A stretch of 64,000 nt of DNA from Desulfurococcaceae archaeon (GCA_020833225.1 JAJHQS010000001.1:1-64000), one strand, 5' to 3'; positions 49,725-60,798 are shown, numbered from the stretch's first letter. Notes: generated by a model not told the origin, from the sequence alone. A program made the numbers and translations.

Positions 49725-50792
49725 GTGAGTACACTGAGTACTCACGATATAGAGTTGCCGAAGAAAGTTATTATCGGTAACGGAGCTATTATTAGGATAC
49801 GAGACATCATAGAAGAGATCATTAATTGCGAGGATAACAGTGTTGGAATTGTTACAGGTGAAAACACCTATAGGGTTGGAGGAGTAATTGTAGAAAAAAA
49901 TGTGCGTGAGTGTGCTAAGCCAAAAATACTGATTACTAAGACCTCTACACTAGTTGAGGCTGAAGAGATTAGTGAGGTGGCGAGGAAAGAACAAGTGAAC
50001 TTGGTTATAGGTGTTGGTGGAGGCAAGGTTGTAGATATTGCTAAATACGTGGGGTATAAACTAGGAATACCAGTTATAAGTGTACCACTAGCACCCAGTC
50101 ACGATGGTATAGCAAGCCCTTTTGCTAGTTTAAGGGGTACTAATAAACCCTACAGTATACATGTAGTAACGCCACATGCTATTATAGCAGACATAGATTT
50201 AATATCAAAAGCGCCGAGAAAACTAATACTTTCAGGTATAGGAGATCTACTAGGTAAACTCGTCTCTGTAAGAGATTGGAGGCTTGCACACAGACTCAAA
50301 GGGGAGTATTATGGAGATTATGCAGCTCAATTAGCATTATTAAGTGCTAAACATGTCCTTAAATATCACGAAGTTATTGCTAGTGGTGCACCTGAAGGAG
50401 TACGAATACTTGTTGAAGCACTTATTAGTAGTGGCGTTTCAATGTGTATTGCAGGTTCAAGTAGACCTGCTAGTGGAAGTGAGCATTTATTTAGCCATGC
50501 ACTTGAACTAGTGGCGCCGGGAAAAGCCCTCCACGGAGAAGGAGTAGCCCTCGGCACGATAATAATGCTATACATATATGGAGACCCATTATGGAGGAAA
50601 ATTAGGAGTATTATGAAGAAAATAGGCTTGCCAACTACAGCGAGAGAACTCGGAGTTGATAATGAAGATATTATAAGAGCGCTCACAATTGCTCATACAA
50701 TAAGACCTGAAAGATATACTATTTTAGGTGAAAGTGGGTTAAGCCGAGAGGCAGCTATAAGAGTTTTACGAGAAACAGGTATAATTGAATAG
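49725..50792 (+). CDS. egsA: sn-Glycerol-1-phosphate dehydrogenase (GTG start at 49725 likely; ORF-track start overlaps psmB)
   Basis: IELPKKVIIGNGAIIRI; GVGGGKVVDIAKYVGYKLGIPVISVPLAPSHDGIASPFASL. Confidence 0.95.
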   Translation: MSTLSTHDIELPKKVIIGNGAIIRIRDIIEEIINCEDNSVGIVTGENTYRVGGVIVEKNVRECAKPKILITKTSTLVEAEEISEVARKEQVNLVIGVGGGKVVDIAKYVGYKLGIPVISVPLAPSHDGIASPFASLRGTNKPYSIHVVTPHAIIADIDLISKAPRKLILSGIGDLLGKLVSVRDWRLAHRLKGEYYGDYAAQLALLSAKHVLKYHEVIASGAPEGVRILVEALISSGVSMCIAGSSRPASGSEHLFSHALELVAPGKALHGEGVALGTIIMLYIYGDPLWRKIRSIMKKIGLPTTARELGVDNEDIIRALTIAHTIRPERYTILGESGLSREAAIRVLRETGIIE

Positions 50793-50867
50793 TTGAATAG
50801 TCCTATAATCTCCGATATCTATAAAAATTCTCACTATTATCATAGTCAAGAACACTCATTAGGTTAT

Positions 50868-51569
50868 TTATGGTCGTTTAAATACTTCACTAAATACTAA
50901 AGCTTGGATCTCGTCTTTGAAGAGCTCGAAGAGGTCAGCTGCAAGGGCTAGTTTAGCGTAATTGATGTTTTCACGTGAAACATATTTACCTGGTATGTTA
51001 ATTGAGAGTTTTTTCTCACTAGAATTATAGTCTATAGTTATGTCCTCTTGAGGTATTTTTAAATGCCTCGAGATCAGGGCTTTCACCTTATCCTCGAAGC
51101 TTTCAAGTTTCTTGATAATTTTAACCTTATATATTAGAGTTTTACCTGCAAGAGGATGGTTAAAATCAATAATAACACGTCCACCGCCAATTTGTTTAAC
51201 AATACCCTGAGAGCCATTTATTTCAACAATATCACCTATGCGTGGTGTGTAGCCTCGTCTTTGTAATTCACGTAGACTATAAATTCTTACTTTCTCAGGA
51301 TTTCTCTCACCAAAAGCCTTGCTTGGAGGTACTTCTACTTCTCCTTCAACGTTTTCACTTGAATTTAAAATCCACTCTTCTACCACGCTGTTTATCCAGT
51401 TCTTGCCGAGAACTATTAATGTTGGCCCATACAGCTTACTTGCATCATATACGTTTTCCTGCTTTGCAAGGTCAGCGTTAGTGGTGTCTAGCAGAGCCCC
51501 TGTTTCTTTAATTCTCACAGTGTATTCTACTAGTATAAAGTCACCCTTATTAAACGGCATATGTGGCAC
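50868..51569 (-). CDS. FKBP/SlyD-type peptidyl-prolyl cis-trans isomerase
   Basis: FILVEYTVRIKETGALLDTT; PPSKAFGERNPEKV; IIDFNHPLAGKTLIYKVKI. Confidence 0.93.
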   Translation of the reverse strand: MPHMPFNKGDFILVEYTVRIKETGALLDTTNADLAKQENVYDASKLYGPTLIVLGKNWINSVVEEWILNSSENVEGEVEVPPSKAFGERNPEKVRIYSLRELQRRGYTPRIGDIVEINGSQGIVKQIGGGRVIIDFNHPLAGKTLIYKVKIIKKLESFEDKVKALISRHLKIPQEDITIDYNSSEKKLSINIPGKYVSRENINYAKLALAADLFELFKDEIQALVFSEVFKRP

Positions 51570-51715
51570 CTCTAGTTACTCTAACCCGCATATTTACAGT
51601 ACACCATGAATACCTCCACTACAATCTAAGCTTATAAACCTATAACAGACTACTATCTTAGCAGAACATTTAACTACAAATCTACTGGTATGTTACAATT
51701 ACGAGGTGTATAGGA

Positions 51716-51946
51716 GTGAGTGAGACTGCGCATAAAATACTCGAAGAGAACTTAGGTAATAGCGTATTAATAAAGACTAGAGAAGGCGTGTTAATAAGAG
51801 GTAGATTAAAGAGCTTTGATCAACACTTAAACGTGGTTTTAGAAGAAGCAGAAGAGTTATTAAAAGATGGCTCAACTAGGAAACTAGGAGTAGTAATTAT
51901 ACGAGGAGACACTATTATCCTTGTCTCGCCTACAGCAAGTAGCTAG
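51716..51946 (+). CDS. Sm-like (LSm/SmAP) RNA-binding protein
   Basis: Sm1 VLIKTREGVLIRGRLKSFDQHLNVVLEEAEE and Sm2 VIIRGDTIILVSP. Confidence 0.95.
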   Translation: MSETAHKILEENLGNSVLIKTREGVLIRGRLKSFDQHLNVVLEEAEELLKDGSTRKLGVVIIRGDTIILVSPTASS

Positions 51947-51956
51947 GTGAGTATAG

Positions 51957-52145
51957 TTGGTTAAAGGAACTACTAGTTTTGGTAAACATGGCAGGAGTAA
52001 GACTCACATTAGATGTAGAAGGTGTGGTAGACATAGTTTTAATGTGGCTAAAGGTTATTGTGCGGCTTGCGGGTTTGGTAGAAGTAAGAGAATTAGACGC
52101 TATAGTTGGCAAAATAAAAAAGTTAATAGAATACGTGTTGTTTAG
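51957..52145 (+). CDS. rpl37e: 50S ribosomal protein L37e
   Basis: [39 protein letters not shown]. Confidence 0.97.
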   Translation: MVKGTTSFGKHGRSKTHIRCRRCGRHSFNVAKGYCAACGFGRSKRIRRYSWQNKKVNRIRVV

Positions 52146-52201
52146 AGTTAATTAGGTGGTATGCAAGGGACTCTAATTCTTTATACATAGAGTCTTACTC
52201 A

Positions 52202-53410
52202 ATGGGTGAGCTTATGGCAAAGTACTTGATTAAAGCCTCTATTACAGTTAACGGTATTGTAGAGAAACACGATATTATAGGAGCTATATTTGGGCAGACT
52301 GAAGGGCTTTTTGGAGACGAGTTTGATCTGCAAACTCTACAAGATAAAGGTAGAGTGGGTAGAATCCAGGTAACTGTGAAAATACAGGGTGGAAAAACGC
52401 TAGGCGAGGTATTAATACCATGTAATTTAGACAGAGTAGAAACAGCTTTATTGGCAGCCATGGTGGAGTCTGTAGATAGAGTTGGCCCTTACGATGCAGA
52501 GGTAAAAATAGTGGATATATCTGATTTAAGATTAGAGAAAATAAAGAAGATCACTCAGCGGGCGGTAGAGTTACTTAAAGCGTGGAGTAAGGAGAAAACA
52601 CCTGATTTAAAAGAAGTTGTTAAGAGAATAGAAGATCTTATGAGAGTTCCGGAGCCAATAAGTTATGGTCCTGAAAGCCTCCCAGCAGGGCCTGGTATAG
52701 ATGAAAGTGACACAGTTATAGTTGTAGAGGGTAGAGCAGATGTTATAAACCTTTTGAGATATGGATATAGAAATGTAATAGCATTGGGAGGTGCGAAAAA
52801 AGTACCTAATACCATAAAAGAACTTTCTAGCAAGAAGAAGATTATTCTCCTAGTAGATGGTGATCATGGAGGCGACCTCGTGTTAAAAGAGGTGTTGAGG
52901 ACGCTGAGAGTAGACTATGTAGCCAGAGCTCCGCCTAATAGAGAAATCGAGGATCTAACTGGAAAAGAACTAGAAGAAGTCCTTAGTAAAGTTCAGCCTG
53001 TATTTGAGTACTTAGAAAACCTAGTAAAACAAGGCAATAAAGATGCACAAGTACTTCTAGAGTTCCAGAGGAAACTACATGGAATATCAAAAGAAGTAGT
53101 AGAGGAAACTCTTACTATACCCTCGGGTATAGCTGAAGTAGTTAAAACACTACAGGGAACGCTAGAAGCTGTCTTATACTCTAAAGACTGGAAGGAAATT
53201 AAGAGAATCCCGGTTAGAGACCTAGTTAACGAAATTAGTAATGTTAATAAAGATTCTATATACGCTATAGTAATGGATGGTATTATAACACAGAGGCTAT
53301 TAGAAGCTTCTTCAGAGAAAAATATAAAGATTTTAATAGGAGCTAGAATTGGTAAAATAGATTTTAAAGTACCAGGAATAGTCATGTTGACATTTAATGA
53401 GCTTATCTAA
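52202..53410 (+). CDS. dnaG: Archaeal DnaG-like primase
   Basis: YLIKASITVNGIVEKHDIIGAIFGQTEGLFGDEFDL; Toprim VVEGRADVINLLRYGYRNVIALGG, DGDHGGD. Confidence 0.96.
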   Translation: MGELMAKYLIKASITVNGIVEKHDIIGAIFGQTEGLFGDEFDLQTLQDKGRVGRIQVTVKIQGGKTLGEVLIPCNLDRVETALLAAMVESVDRVGPYDAEVKIVDISDLRLEKIKKITQRAVELLKAWSKEKTPDLKEVVKRIEDLMRVPEPISYGPESLPAGPGIDESDTVIVVEGRADVINLLRYGYRNVIALGGAKKVPNTIKELSSKKKIILLVDGDHGGDLVLKEVLRTLRVDYVARAPPNREIEDLTGKELEEVLSKVQPVFEYLENLVKQGNKDAQVLLEFQRKLHGISKEVVEETLTIPSGIAEVVKTLQGTLEAVLYSKDWKEIKRIPVRDLVNEISNVNKDSIYAIVMDGIITQRLLEASSEKNIKILIGARIGKIDFKVPGIVMLTFNELI

Positions 53411-53433
53411 TGAACTAAAGTAATATTTTTATA

Positions 53434-55833
53434 TTACTTTTTACCCAAATAGTCAAATAGACTCTTTCTCCCTGCAGAGACTTTTTTTAATTGCACCTCA
53501 GTGACGCCGAAATATCCAAGTATTCTCAGTGCTGCTGGAATAATTTGTCGATCTATGTAATAGTCTACATCAATTAAGCGTGGATCTCTTATAACCATGT
53601 ATGGTTCAGCTCTTTCAGACACTTTACCAGAGCCTTTAATGATGACGAAGCCTATTTTATCGCCGATCTCGACTTTATAGCCAAGTCTTGTGAGCTTTTT
53701 AGCTGCCATTACGTGAGGCGCTTCTGCCTCATATTCTTCTATAGACTTTGTAAGAGTTTTCCATATTACAAGTTTCTCTAATGGTATTTTTCCTTGAATA
53801 AGGTCACTAATAACCCTTTTCACGTAGTCTACGGCTTCCTCGACGCTACCTTTTTTCAATAATATCTCGACGACTTTCTCTTGAACATCTTTAGCTATTT
53901 CAGCCCAATCTCCTCTAACAGCCTCAAAACCAACAATATCAATTCTACCGTCTTCTAGTAGACCAGCATATCTCTTCTTAGCTTCACTGAAAAATATGCG
54001 GGTGTAAACCTTGTCTATCTTGATCTCAAAACCTAAGTTCTCCTCGACAAAGCTAGCGAGTAGTTTGATTTTCTCTGGGTCATAAGTTGTAAATAGAGAG
54101 TCTGTATCTCCATATATAACCTTTAACCCTATAGATGAGGCTTTCTCAATGACGTTCTTTATTAATTGTCTACCCCATGCTGTAACAGCTTCTGCACACT
54201 CGCGACAATACCATCGGGCTTGTACCCACCCCATATAACCATAGGTTGCATTGGCTAGAATTTTTACAGCTCTTTGCCTCTCGTCTAGTAATATATATTC
54301 TGGCGAGCCTGGAGTATACTTCTTCATCTCTTCTCTAATCTTTTTCCTAATCTCTAATAGCCTGGTGAGCACGTTCTTGAAAAAGCCTTCTGGCTCTCTT
54401 CTAAAGCAGTGTCTTACTTCGGGGGCTATAATATGAGTTTCCTCGTTACATAAGGCTTCTCTCTCAATAGTGTCAGGGCCCACGTTATATTTGATCATTA
54501 TGTTAGGATACATGCTCGTAAAGTCTAATACAGCAATATTATTATGGATTCCAGGAGCGGGTTTTAACACAATAGCACCCTTATATGGTTCAGCTTCTTT
54601 TTCAATTCTGTTTGGTATTAGCTCTCCCCTAGTAAGAGCTTCGTACATTAAAAACCACTCAAGTCTGTAACCTACACTTGCAGCTCCAACCTGGTCTAAG
54701 GGGAGCCTTGTGATATAAGAGAGTTGCATAGCGAACGGTAAGAATTTCTCTCCAAGTTTTAATGTCGAGACGACATCGTCTAAATTGTATTTTAAAAGGA
54801 TTTTTTTACCTTCAGGAGTCTTCCAGTATTTTGGGAACTCTGCATAGTCTACTAAGACTCTCTCAGAACGCTTCATGACGCCGAGGTACTCAGCTACTAC
54901 ATCTAGACTTTTTAATTTAACTTCAGGGATTTCTTCAGCGTAGTTTAACAAGTCTACGTGGAGTCTCCCTGGAATAGAGATGTGTCCATAAGTGCTCTGA
55001 GATGGTAAAGCACCCTTTCTCCTACCAACATCTAGCTTTACTCCTAAATGCTCTGATCTCTCAAGCAGGTATGGCCAGTCAAAGTTATTACTGTTATAGC
55101 CTAACACTATGTCGGGATCGTATTTTAAAACATAATCTATAAACTCGTAAATAGTATTCTTGTCTATTAAGTCCTCAGCTGTGAACTGCTTTACTTCTCC
55201 ATTGATAGTAGCTGTGCCAATAATAATGACGGGATCTCGGTGTGGTCTTGGAGAGCCGTGCTCTGTGTAAACTTCTATATCTATAGCCAATATTCTTAAG
55301 TCCTTAGGTGGTGTAGAGTCTTCAAGAGAGGTGATCTCACCACTTACTTCATATTCTCCTTGAACCCTGAAACTTTGTGTAGGTTTAAGCTCATTCACCT
55401 TTGCAGTATGCCATCCACAAGGTCTTAAACTCTTATCTAATATGTACCTCATACTAAATCTTATGTCAGCTTCTACTGCGTCTATTATACCGTGGATTTG
55501 TTTAACTTTTTCTCTATATTTCCTCACATATTCGGGAATAAGTGTTGTTACTTTAAGCGCTTGTACAGGTTTACCTAAAAATCTTTTATTAACAAGCTCT
55601 ACGCTTAATACCGGCGAACTAGATTCTCCAAGAGTTTTTATTTTACTAATAATGCTCTGTGGGTTCACACGATCTTCTAATATAACATAGAAGTATGGTC
55701 TAAAGTTCCTATCACGTATAACTACTCTTCTACCGTCACGTGTAATGGCCCAAATGATAATGTGAGGCTCGCCACCTACAATTTCATAAGTCGTGTCTAA
55801 AACGTAGAATTCAAGCTCCATAATTACGCTCAC
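53434..55833 (-). CDS. Family B DNA polymerase
   Basis: Exo motifs ILAIDIEVYTEHG, GYNSNNFDWPYL; polymerase motifs DFTSMYPNIM, KILANATYGYMGW, YGDTDSLF. Confidence 0.96.
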   Translation of the reverse strand: MSVIMELEFYVLDTTYEIVGGEPHIIIWAITRDGRRVVIRDRNFRPYFYVILEDRVNPQSIISKIKTLGESSSPVLSVELVNKRFLGKPVQALKVTTLIPEYVRKYREKVKQIHGIIDAVEADIRFSMRYILDKSLRPCGWHTAKVNELKPTQSFRVQGEYEVSGEITSLEDSTPPKDLRILAIDIEVYTEHGSPRPHRDPVIIIGTATINGEVKQFTAEDLIDKNTIYEFIDYVLKYDPDIVLGYNSNNFDWPYLLERSEHLGVKLDVGRRKGALPSQSTYGHISIPGRLHVDLLNYAEEIPEVKLKSLDVVAEYLGVMKRSERVLVDYAEFPKYWKTPEGKKILLKYNLDDVVSTLKLGEKFLPFAMQLSYITRLPLDQVGAASVGYRLEWFLMYEALTRGELIPNRIEKEAEPYKGAIVLKPAPGIHNNIAVLDFTSMYPNIMIKYNVGPDTIEREALCNEETHIIAPEVRHCFRREPEGFFKNVLTRLLEIRKKIREEMKKYTPGSPEYILLDERQRAVKILANATYGYMGWVQARWYCRECAEAVTAWGRQLIKNVIEKASSIGLKVIYGDTDSLFTTYDPEKIKLLASFVEENLGFEIKIDKVYTRIFFSEAKKRYAGLLEDGRIDIVGFEAVRGDWAEIAKDVQEKVVEILLKKGSVEEAVDYVKRVISDLIQGKIPLEKLVIWKTLTKSIEEYEAEAPHVMAAKKLTRLGYKVEIGDKIGFVIIKGSGKVSERAEPYMVIRDPRLIDVDYYIDRQIIPAALRILGYFGVTEVQLKKVSAGRKSLFDYLGKK

Positions 55834-55911
55834 TAGATTCTTTAGCTCTATTAAGTAATATTGTTAAAAACCCAATAAAATGTTAGGGTATTAGGGTGAG
55901 GTTAGAGCTAC

Positions 55912-56973
55912 GTGAGGATTATCGAAGAAGATCTTAAGAGGGGATATTTAAAAATACAGTGCGAAACTCTAGATGACTTATGGGTGCTTTATAATGTAAT
56001 TAGAGAGGGAGATATTATTTACGCTAAGACAACACGTGAAGTGAAATTTCATGAAAGTGGCGAGGGCAGCAGAATTCCTATGGTGATTGGTATATTCGTG
56101 AAAAAAGTTGAGTTTCAACAATTTACTGATAAGCTTAGGGTTAATGGGATTATCGTAGATGGTCCTGAGGAGTTTGGTGTCAAAGGAAAACATCACACTG
56201 TAGCTATAGGTGTAGGAGATGTTATTGCCATTATCAGGGATAAGTGGGATGAATATGAATTAGCTTTTATTAAAAAATTTACTACGCGTAGACCTAAAGT
56301 AGCAGTTGTTGCAGTGGATTATGAGGAGGCGTGTGTTGCCCTCATCTTAGAGCAAGGTGTAAAGTATGTCTGGGACTCTGTGAATAACCTGCCAAGTAAG
56401 GCTTATAGTGTAGACTATGAGAGTACTTTAAAAAAATACATATTACATATTGCAAATAGCGTTACTGAGATTGCTAAGGGGGAGAGAGTTGACGCGATCG
56501 TAGTTGTGGGTCCAGGTGAGATTAAAGATCGGGTTGCAAACGTCGTTAGAGGGTCGCTTAATTTACCGGTATATGTGGATTCTACTTCTAGTGGAGGGTG
56601 TCATGGTGTGCGAGAGGCGCTTAACAGAGATATCGTGAAAAAAATCACTGGAGAGTTTCTGCTTATTAAAGCTCAAAATATACTCGAATATTTCAAGGAG
56701 CTTTTGAGTAGAGATCCTAGTATGGTTGTATATGGGTTAGAAGACGTATTTTCAGCTTGCCAAATAGGTGCAGTGAAAGTAGTACTTATAGTTGACGACA
56801 TGCTGAAGTCTAGTAGTGATGAGGAGAGGAGAAGAGTCTATGAGCTCTTGAAATTCGCCTATGAGCAAGGAACAGAAATTATAATTGTTCCAAGTAGAAG
56901 TGATCTGGGGCTTGAAGTTCAAGGCTTTGGAGGCGTAATCGGTATTTTAAGGTTTAGAATTCAAATCTTATAG
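55912..56973 (+). CDS. pelA: Pelota/Dom34-family mRNA surveillance protein
   Basis: MRIIEEDLKRGYLKIQCETLDDLWVLYNVIREGDIIYAKTTREVK; eRF1-like domains 2/3 without GGQ. Confidence 0.94.
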   Translation: MRIIEEDLKRGYLKIQCETLDDLWVLYNVIREGDIIYAKTTREVKFHESGEGSRIPMVIGIFVKKVEFQQFTDKLRVNGIIVDGPEEFGVKGKHHTVAIGVGDVIAIIRDKWDEYELAFIKKFTTRRPKVAVVAVDYEEACVALILEQGVKYVWDSVNNLPSKAYSVDYESTLKKYILHIANSVTEIAKGERVDAIVVVGPGEIKDRVANVVRGSLNLPVYVDSTSSGGCHGVREALNRDIVKKITGEFLLIKAQNILEYFKELLSRDPSMVVYGLEDVFSACQIGAVKVVLIVDDMLKSSSDEERRRVYELLKFAYEQGTEIIIVPSRSDLGLEVQGFGGVIGILRFRIQIL

Positions 56974-57001
56974 GATCTTTAGCTTTAAAACAAGGTACTA
57001 A

Positions 57002-57724
57002 TTATTCTTCTAATGTCATAAATTTCCTGTATAGTAGTTGTCTCTCTTTAAGTAACCTTTCTAATGCTTCTTCAAAGCTCTCGTCGGGTAAAAGTGCTAT
57101 TTTTGCATATATACCTGTTCTTCCAATTTCATCTCTCCTCGTCAAGATCTTAACGCGCTCTGTAACCGTCTCTATACTTACACCCAGCAATTTTGCAACA
57201 TAGTCTTCCCAACCTATAACTGGGAGCTCTTCATGCCCTCTCTTAGTCGGCTTAATTAACACAAGACTTTTATTTACACCTGGTACACGTTTATCTTCAA
57301 GTAGGTCTGTGTACTTCACGTAGCCGCCGAACTTGTAGAATTCTAGTTCTCGTGGTTTAAAGTCGAGTAGAGGGAAGCTAACGATTAAGCGCTCGTAGTC
57401 GTCTAATACGATAACAGCTTTTGGGGTTGTTGTTGGTGTAGCTACTACTATGTAACGTGTACGTGGCTTATAGTTGTTTTTCTCAAGTAGATATTCTACT
57501 AGATAACCCTGAATTTTCATGGGTATTACGATGTCAACATCGCTATCACCACTAACATCGCCGCGAGCCACACTTCCATGTAACCACACTTCAATACCGC
57601 TGCTCGTGAAAACACTCATAACTCTGAGTGCTAATAACCTGAGCTCACGTAAAAGCTTCCAATGCTCTTCACTATAAATAACCTCTCTAAACTCAGGTAT
57701 CCTCCTAATTTTAACTCGAGGCAT
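57002..57724 (-). CDS. Minimal nucleotidyltransferase-domain protein
   Basis: WLHGSVARGDVSGDSDVDIVI (GS...DxD motif). Confidence 0.85.
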   Translation of the reverse strand: MPRVKIRRIPEFREVIYSEEHWKLLRELRLLALRVMSVFTSSGIEVWLHGSVARGDVSGDSDVDIVIPMKIQGYLVEYLLEKNNYKPRTRYIVVATPTTTPKAVIVLDDYERLIVSFPLLDFKPRELEFYKFGGYVKYTDLLEDKRVPGVNKSLVLIKPTKRGHEELPVIGWEDYVAKLLGVSIETVTERVKILTRRDEIGRTGIYAKIALLPDESFEEALERLLKERQLLYRKFMTLEE

Positions 57725-57754
57725 CTATGATTAAACACCAAGCTATAGGGAGAT

Positions 57755-58050
57755 AGCCCGCGGACACAGCCCCATATAGGTGTATAGAAACACACACCAG
57801 AGCCTTTCCACGCGGGCTCATCCCCGGTGACCCATGAACGCCCGTGTCCGGGGTTAGGTTGCTCCCTTCCGGGCCTGGCCTGGTTTCCCCGGCTAAGGCG
57901 GTTTTCCCTCTTCCTCCGAAGAGGGCTCCGCCTCCACGGGCCCCATGGGGCGGGGTTCATTGCCACACGTGGGGGATGGTGTGTGTTTCTATACACCTAT
58001 ATAGTTATCTGCCCCAGTAGATTACTGGGGCCTACCTGTGTCCGCGGGCC
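57755..58050 (-). ncRNA. Signal recognition particle 7S RNA
   Basis: GC-rich island of about 296 nt; perfect 14-bp terminal pairing GCCCGCGGACACAG/CTGTGTCCGCGGGC; domain IV motif CCAGGCCCGGAAGGGAGCAACC on the minus strand; inner pairing of GGTGTATAGAAACACACACC with its complement. Confidence 0.95.
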
Positions 58051-58073
58051 TTTACTAAATAGTAACTTCGTGC

Positions 58074-58089
58074 TTTTTATATATTTTAA
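58074..58089 (-). promoter_or_regulatory. TATA box for SRP RNA
   Basis: TTAAAATATATAAAAA on the minus strand about 25-35 nt upstream of the RNA 5' end. Confidence 0.6.
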
Positions 58090-58107
58090 ATTGATATTTT
58101 TCATATC

Positions 58108-59184
58108 TCATAGTGTTTTTAGACCTGAACCTGTAAGCACTAGAAGTATGCTGCTTTTCTCCGGTATTTTTCTAGAGAACTTCTCGTAGGCAGCATATAC
58201 GACTGCTGATGTCGGCTCAACTGTAAAACCCCACTCCCAGAGCGTCTTATGTGCTCTTATGATCTCACTATTACCTACAAGCACTATATCTCCGCCTGTG
58301 CTCTTAATAGCTGAGACTATTTCACTTATTCTAGGTGGATTTAAGACCATTATTCCATCTGCAAGTGTGGAGGGTTCTCCTTCTAAAGACCTACCATACA
58401 TAGCTGTGTACAATGGCTGAACACTATATCCCTGAACAGCAATTACCCGTGGTACTTTATCCGAGAAGCCATGCTCTCTCAGTTTTTCAAAACCATAAAT
58501 TAAGCCTAGTAAGAGACCTCCAGAGCCCACAGGTACAATAATGTAATCTGGTACACCATATTCTTCATATACTTCATATGAAATTGAAGCGTGACCTACA
58601 ATATACAGTGGATTCCACAAGTGTGCCACGTAGTATGTGTCTGGCTCGTTAACATAGTTATAAACGAGTTTACTAGCACCAACACGCCCTTCGCCTTCTA
58701 CTACTACTCCGCCGAGTTGTCTAATAACCTTTTTCTTGCCTTCAGGAGCTTCTCTTGGCATGATAATAATTGGATTTAAGCCATAAAGCTTAGAATAAAG
58801 TGTTACAGAGATACCGGTGTTACCGCTAGTATCAACAACACTTCTCTTAAACATCATTTTAAAACCATAATACACGGCAAGAGCTGTACCGCGGTCTTTA
58901 AAACTACCACCGGGATTTAAATATTCTAATTTAAATAGTAGTTTGTGAGAACTAGTACTCTCTATAATTAGTGGTGTAAAACCCTCACCTCTATATTTCT
59001 CTGGCCTAAACGGCATAAACCCTCTATAATGCTCCCATATATTCCTAGACGCAATAATCTCTCCAGTTGTAGTAAATGCTAAACTAAGGGGATTACCACA
59101 CATAGGGCACTTCCAATAGTATTGTGAAAAGATATCTGCTTCGAAATTACAGTAATTACACTTCCACTTAGTCAACAAAGCCAC
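58108..59184 (-). CDS. thrC: Threonine synthase
   Basis: N-terminal zinc ribbon; YLNPGGSFKDRGTALA PLP-Lys motif; DTSGNTGISV; VPVGSGGLLLG. Confidence 0.93.
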   Translation of the reverse strand: MALLTKWKCNYCNFEADIFSQYYWKCPMCGNPLSLAFTTTGEIIASRNIWEHYRGFMPFRPEKYRGEGFTPLIIESTSSHKLLFKLEYLNPGGSFKDRGTALAVYYGFKMMFKRSVVDTSGNTGISVTLYSKLYGLNPIIIMPREAPEGKKKVIRQLGGVVVEGEGRVGASKLVYNYVNEPDTYYVAHLWNPLYIVGHASISYEVYEEYGVPDYIIVPVGSGGLLLGLIYGFEKLREHGFSDKVPRVIAVQGYSVQPLYTAMYGRSLEGEPSTLADGIMVLNPPRISEIVSAIKSTGGDIVLVGNSEIIRAHKTLWEWGFTVEPTSAVVYAAYEKFSRKIPEKSSILLVLTGSGLKTL

Positions 59185-59262
59185 CTTCTAGAAACACGTT
59201 TCAAATACGATTATTAAAATTTCAAGATAACTATTAAACTCTCTCATTATGATAAAGAGTGC

Positions 59263-60798
59263 TTACTTTTTCGAGGATCTGTTTAAGTATGTTACCACTT
59301 TGAGGTAATATGGACTAATTTTCTCTATGAATAAGCCTATGTAGTCAAGCCTAGAAGCTATGTCTACAACGTTCTTGATTACACTGTTCTCTAAAAATAC
59401 TGGTAAGAGTAGTAGGTATGCAATAATATATGTGGCAAAACCTACTAAAATATTGAGTAATTGATTACTAGTTATGTTGATTAACGTATAGGCTATTGTG
59501 AAAGCTATAAATGCAGGTATAGAGGCATTGATCGACTTTTTTAAATCTATGTGTACACAATACACAATTACTAATATATAGTAGCCAATTAATGTCGAAA
59601 TAACATTACCAATTAAAAGAGCTAGAGCAACGCCATAAACGCCGAGTATCGGTATGCTCACGTATGATGTGATCAACGTAGTGATCACCTTAATAACGCC
59701 AACAATAGCATTCCAACGAGTTGCTTTTATAGTAACAAAATAATTCCCAATTACAAGAGAACCTAGAATAGTTGGCACTACAGTACTGGCTGAAATAGCT
59801 ATAGCGTATTTAGGTGCGCTTAAATACTCAACACCATAAAGTATATTAACTAGAGGCTTAAGTATAGAGAGATAGAGAAGTGCTAATCCATTAAACACGA
59901 TAGTAGTGTAAAAAACTAACTCACCCGTATTTTTCTTCAAAGACTCACTATCTTCAATTAGGAGTGGTAGAGATGTTAAAGTGGCTGTTACTATAGCTCC
60001 CGAGAAAACACCAATAGGCATTAAGACATTAAATGCTACACTATAATTTCCCCATTCATAGTTAGAGATGTATTTAGAGAGAGTAGTATCTAGAGTAGGT
60101 TTCAAAAATACATCACATACAACAGCTACATATAGTGGTAATGCAACTTTAAGTGTTTCTATGCCCTCACTTAGTGATATAGCCGGTTTAAGATCTCTTA
60201 CAAGTAAGATCAAGAATATTGGTACTAGTATAGTATAGGCAATAGAATACGAGAGAACAACACCATATATATGTAATCCTGTAAATAAGAAAGTAACAGC
60301 TAACACGCCTTTTAGAAAATACTGGAGAATAAGTATGAAAGCGCTTACTTTATATCTCCCAAGCCCGGCGAACGCTGAGTAGAGCGTACTAAGAATAGAA
60401 GACGACGCCGTATATAGGGCCAGGATCCTTATTAGAGGCTCTATATATAATCTCCCAAGTAGAGAAGCAAAAATATTAGCCATAAAGTAGATTACTACGC
60501 CACCAATAACTGCTAGTATAGTTCTTATAGCAATACCACTCCACACGTATACTTCTCTACGAGTTGATGGCGCTGTAGAATACCTAGATATGACAGCATT
60601 TAATCCAAGGTCTGTGAGACTTATAAACATAGACGGATAAATTAGAGCAATACCAATTAAGCCATAGTTGTCTGGTCCTAAGATACGGGCAAGAATTATG
60701 CTAAAAACAAGACCTAAAAGAAGAGCTAACGCCTGTCCCACTGTAAGATAAAAACTCCCACTGCTAATTCTCTCCGCTATTTTCATGTTTAACTCCAT
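59263..60798 (-). CDS. Polysaccharide biosynthesis flippase (Wzx/MATE-like)
   Basis: 511 aa, 12+ hydrophobic segments, LGLVFSIILARILGPDNYGLIGIALIYP signature. Confidence 0.88.
   Translation of the reverse strand: MELNMKIAERISSGSFYLTVGQALALLLGLVFSIILARILGPDNYGLIGIALIYPSMFISLTDLGLNAVISRYSTAPSTRREVYVWSGIAIRTILAVIGGVVIYFMANIFASLLGRLYIEPLIRILALYTASSSILSTLYSAFAGLGRYKVSAFILILQYFLKGVLAVTFLFTGLHIYGVVLSYSIAYTILVPIFLILLVRDLKPAISLSEGIETLKVALPLYVAVVCDVFLKPTLDTTLSKYISNYEWGNYSVAFNVLMPIGVFSGAIVTATLTSLPLLIEDSESLKKNTGELVFYTTIVFNGLALLYLSILKPLVNILYGVEYLSAPKYAIAISASTVVPTILGSLVIGNYFVTIKATRWNAIVGVIKVITTLITSYVSIPILGVYGVALALLIGNVISTLIGYYILVIVYCVHIDLKKSINASIPAFIAFTIAYTLINITSNQLLNILVGFATYIIAYLLLLPVFLENSVIKNVVDIASRLDYIGLFIEKISPYYLKVVTYLNRSSKK

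Noticed and set aside
57631-58189. ORFs 57631..57996 (-) and 57827..58189 (+) from the track
   Set aside because: They overlie the SRP 7S RNA; the GC-rich structured RNA keeps frames open and the protein sequences look low-complexity and non-homologous.
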